DNA of 15,478 nt from JAIRNF01 sp031550925. Lineage in GTDB: Bacteria; Bacteroidota; Bacteroidia; Bacteroidales; UBA932. Where the stretch lies: the NCBI GenBank assembly GCA_031550925.1, contig JAVBOE010000060.1:1-15478 (forward strand). Reading direction: 5' to 3'. Below, one piece after another: positions 13,147 to 15,478 of this stretch. Position 1 is the first letter of the stretch. Each line of letters begins with the position of its first letter. Below the pieces are notes generated by a model. That model was not told where the DNA came from, did not search any database, and saw nothing but the letters and a program-made list of their open reading frames with translations. Made by a program: the position numbers and the translations under genes.

Positions 13147-15258
13147 ATGAAAAAACTAGCAGTAGCAATGAGTGGTCTGATCTTAGCCTCAATGCTTGCG
13201 GCATGCGGAGGAGGAGAAGGCGAACAAAAGAAAGATACAAAATTAATAGGCATGAAAGATGTTAAGCTAGCCAGCAATATTATGCAACCCGAAACGCTTT
13301 GGATGTTCGGTCGTTTGGGTGATGTAGTTGTTTCACCGGATGGAAAGCAAGTTGCCTATACCGTTACTTGGTATGATGTTGAGGAGAATGCGGGTAACAC
13401 CGAAATCTATATCATGAATACTGATGGTAGCGATAAAAAGCAGCTTACCAAAACACCTGAGCGTGAGAACTCGCTCACATGGTGTCCGGATGGCAAGGTG
13501 CTTAACTATATGAGTGGTGGTCAGCTGTGGGAGATGAATCCTGATGGAACAGGAGCAAAACAGCTTACCGATATCGAAGGTGGAATTTCGGGCTACCTAT
13601 TCTCTCCAACTCTTTCGCACGTTGTGTTTGCGATAGAGACAAAGGTTGATAAGATGAGAGGTAAAGACATCTATGCAGATCTTCCTAAATCTGATGTTTA
13701 CATTTACGATGATTTAATGTATCGCCACTGGGATACGTGGGCAGACGGCAGTTACAGCCACCTATGCATTGCAGATTATGGCGGATCAACCATTGGTACA
13801 CCTGTGGATATTATGGCTAACGAGCCTTTCGATTCTCCAATGAAACCTTTCGGTGGAATGGAAGAAATTGCTTGGAGTCCCGATGGAAAGCAGCTTGCAT
13901 ACACTTGCAAAAAGCTGAAAGGTAAAGAATACGCGTTCTCTACCGACTCTAATATTTATCTCTACGATTTAGATAACCAGCAAACTACATTGCTTACACC
14001 AAACATGCCGGGCTACGATAAGCAACCGCTTTATTCGCCGGATGGCAAGAAGCTGGCTTGGTTAAGCATGGAGCGTGCAGGTTATGAGGCGGACAAAGAG
14101 CGCTTGTTTATCTACGATTTCGATGCGAAGACGATGAAAGAAAGCATGCCTAATTTTGATGCTAGCCCTTCATCTATGCAATGGAGTCCGGATAGTAGAG
14201 ATATCTACTTTACGGCGTGCATAATGTCAACTTATCGTATCTTTAAGCTGAATGTTGAAAGTGGAAATATTGAGCAGCTGTCAAAAGACGGATTGTTCGA
14301 CTATCAGAATATCCGTTTGGTTGATGAGAATACAGTGCTTGTATCTCGTACCGATTTTTCAAATCCTGCGGAAATATATCGTGTTGATATTTCTAATAAA
14401 GATGCGGAACCTAAGAATATTTCGGAAATCAACAAACCTATTCTCGACCAGCTGAACTTACCAACGTTTGAGCTACGCACATTTAGAAACGCTGTTGATG
14501 GTGCCGATGTTCTTACATGGGTATTCTATCCGCCGAACTTCGATAAGAACAAAAAGTATCCTGCAATTCTGTTCTGTACAGGTGGACCTCAAGGTACTTC
14601 AAGCCCTTCATACAGCTATCGTTGGAATATGGCGTTAATGGCGTCTAACGACTATGTGGTTGCGTATCCTTGTCGTCGTGGAGTATCGGGTATCAGTCAG
14701 AAGTGGACGGATGCTATTTCAAGGCATCATGGCGAACTGGATGAGATAGACCACTATTCGGCTATTGATGCGCTTGCTAAAGAGCCTTATGTTGACGAGA
14801 ATCGTTTAGGAGTAACAGGTGCTAGCTATGGAGGCTTCACTATTTACCATATGATGGGTACACATAACAAGCGCTTTAAAGCAATGATTGCGCATTGTGG
14901 CATCTTCAACTTCTCTTCAATGTACACTACTACCGAGGAAATGTTCTTTGAGCAGTGGGAGAAAGGCGGACCGATTTGGGAAACTCCGGGAAATAAAGAG
15001 CTGTCTCGTATCTATGCTCAATCGCCCATTAACCTTGTGAAGAACTGGGATACTCCGCTGATGGTTATACATGGAGGACGCGATTATCGTGTACCTTACG
15101 CACAAGGAATGGCGGCATTTAATGCGGCACAGATGATGGGTGTACCAAGTAAATTCTTGTATTTCCCCGAAGAAAACCACTGGGTAACGAAACCGCAAAA
15201 TGCTATTGTATGGCAACGTGAATTCTTCGGTTGGTTTGATAAGTATTTGAAGAAGTAA
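13147..15258 (+). CDS. DPP5-like S9 family dipeptidyl peptidase, predicted lipoprotein
   Basis: Serine exopeptidase of the prolyl oligopeptidase family S9, closest by eye to Bacteroidales dipeptidyl-peptidase 5, which removes N-terminal dipeptides from peptides during asaccharolytic growth. The 703-residue product starts with a lipoprotein signal; lipobox MLAAC makes Cys20 the lipidated residue, followed by GGGEGEQKKD. Residues 50-420 form a beta-propeller with PD40-type blades (SPDGKQVAYTVTW, CPDGKVLNYMS, SPDGKQLAYTC, SPDGKKLAWLS). The C-terminal alpha/beta hydrolase (about 455-703) contains FCTGGPQGTSSPSYSYRWN, the nucleophile GASYGGF (Ser560), GGRDYRVP (Asp646) and ENHWV (His678), an intact catalytic triad. 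The segment KPQNAIVWQREFFGWFDKYL at the C-terminus is typical of the family. Membrane anchoring, probably facing the periplasm or the surface, is inferred from the lipobox; classical DPP5 is described as periplasmic. A terminator follows. Confidence 0.92.
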   Translation: MKKLAVAMSGLILASMLAACGGGEGEQKKDTKLIGMKDVKLASNIMQPETLWMFGRLGDVVVSPDGKQVAYTVTWYDVEENAGNTEIYIMNTDGSDKKQLTKTPERENSLTWCPDGKVLNYMSGGQLWEMNPDGTGAKQLTDIEGGISGYLFSPTLSHVVFAIETKVDKMRGKDIYADLPKSDVYIYDDLMYRHWDTWADGSYSHLCIADYGGSTIGTPVDIMANEPFDSPMKPFGGMEEIAWSPDGKQLAYTCKKLKGKEYAFSTDSNIYLYDLDNQQTTLLTPNMPGYDKQPLYSPDGKKLAWLSMERAGYEADKERLFIYDFDAKTMKESMPNFDASPSSMQWSPDSRDIYFTACIMSTYRIFKLNVESGNIEQLSKDGLFDYQNIRLVDENTVLVSRTDFSNPAEIYRVDISNKDAEPKNISEINKPILDQLNLPTFELRTFRNAVDGADVLTWVFYPPNFDKNKKYPAILFCTGGPQGTSSPSYSYRWNMALMASNDYVVAYPCRRGVSGISQKWTDAISRHHGELDEIDHYSAIDALAKEPYVDENRLGVTGASYGGFTIYHMMGTHNKRFKAMIAHCGIFNFSSMYTTTEEMFFEQWEKGGPIWETPGNKELSRIYAQSPINLVKNWDTPLMVIHGGRDYRVPYAQGMAAFNAAQMMGVPSKFLYFPEENHWVTKPQNAIVWQREFFGWFDKYLKK

Positions 15259-15279
15259 AGAATAAATAAAGTATTTGAG

Positions 15280-15314
15280 AAAAAGGACTGTAAAACAACA
15301 GTCCTTTTTTCATC
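15280..15314 (+). terminator. intrinsic terminator after the S9 peptidase
   Basis: Stem AAAAAGGACTGT (15280-15291) pairs with ACAGTCCTTTTT (15298-15309) around a 6-nt loop, with a T-rich tail to 15310. It is perfect over 12 bp and ends the DUF5694/DPP5-like transcript. Confidence 0.9.
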
Positions 15315-15478
15315 ACCCGTCATTTCGAATGTAGTGAGAACCGTCAGCTCGGCGAAGCCAAATCTCCTGAAAATTAGCAGTACGTTGAATTAGGCATCAG
15401 TGCATTTACCCCTAAATCCCCTAAAGGGGACTTTTGCAGCGTACATTAGTCAGCGATTTGCAACTGTTGAGGAGATTT
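15313..15478. repeat. candidate dispersed palindromic repeat element, cut by window end
   Basis: Non-coding stretch after the terminator. It begins with GTCATTTCGAATGTAGTGAG (15319-15338) and continues to AAATCTCCT (15360-15368). The inverted copy AGGAGATTT stands at 15470-15478, exactly at the window end, so the two arms enclose about 100 bases. Motifs of the form 'GTCATTTCGA..GTAGTGAGAA..AAATCTCCT' recur in intergenic DNA of many Bacteroidota genomes as I remember them, but I cannot search. The expected right arm would continue with the complement of the left. No ORF of note is present. Confidence 0.5.
15409..15434. repeat. CCCCTAAA/GGGG short palindrome
   Basis: CCCC TAAAT CCCC TAAA GGGG: two C4 blocks (15409-15412, 15418-15421) followed by G4 at 15426-15429, forming a small hairpin CCCC-TAAA-GGGG. 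It is set inside the candidate repeat element. I recall similar blocks being common between genes in this phylum; this is unverified. Confidence 0.45.

Noticed and set aside
14917..15216. 99-codon minus-strand ORF
   Set aside because: Antisense to the conserved catalytic domain of the S9 peptidase; no recognisable motif.

Overview
The window looks like an ordinary chromosomal segment of a Bacteroidota bacterium, most likely order Bacteroidales. The reasons are the gene order bamA–ompH–ompH(–ompH)–murI, bcp close to recA, a DPP5-like S9 peptidase lipoprotein, a TPR/PD40/SPOR envelope protein, start codons preceded by A/T-rich sequence rather than Shine-Dalgarno motifs, and promoters of the Bacteroidota type (TTG, 19-20 bp, TAnnTTTG). 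Base composition is moderately AT-rich. A family such as Dysgonomonadaceae or Porphyromonadaceae is plausible, but the sequence alone does not settle it.

Layout. (1) 1-3830, plus strand: the 3' part of bamA (its 5' end lies outside the window), three tandem Skp/OmpH periplasmic chaperone genes, and a strong terminator. This is an outer-membrane-protein assembly cluster; the third ompH looks like an extra duplicate. (2) 3845-4712, plus: murI (glutamate racemase, peptidoglycan precursor supply) with its own terminator. (3) 4815-6935, plus: a promoter followed by three tightly packed or overlapping genes, an AlkA-type 3-methyladenine DNA glycosylase, an ABM-fold monooxygenase-like small protein, and a full-length two-methyltransferase Ada. 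This reads as an alkylation-damage response operon with one unexplained member. (4) 6978-7163, minus: a shared bidirectional terminator, tRNA-Ser(GCU) and its promoter. (5) 7249-9769, minus: a 730-residue TPR/PD40/coiled-coil/double-SPOR envelope protein followed at once by clpS, the N-degron adaptor of ClpAP/ClpCP. (6) 9845-12259, plus: bcp peroxiredoxin, a secreted CarboxypepD_reg + TonB-C-terminal-domain protein, recA and a terminator, an arrangement suggesting oxidative/DNA damage defence with an envelope gene inserted. (7) 12272-15309, plus: a secreted DUF5694 (TraB/EreA/ChaN-like) protein and a DPP5-like S9 peptidase lipoprotein, then a terminator. (8) 15313-15478: non-coding DNA that resembles a dispersed palindromic repeat element, cut by the window end.

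No phage, insertion sequence, CRISPR array or toxin-antitoxin pair is visible. Most of the window is housekeeping. The best candidates for something under-described are the ABM gene inside the alkylation-repair operon, the TonB-like gene between bcp and recA, the SPOR-duplicated envelope protein coupled to clpS, and the terminal repeat element.
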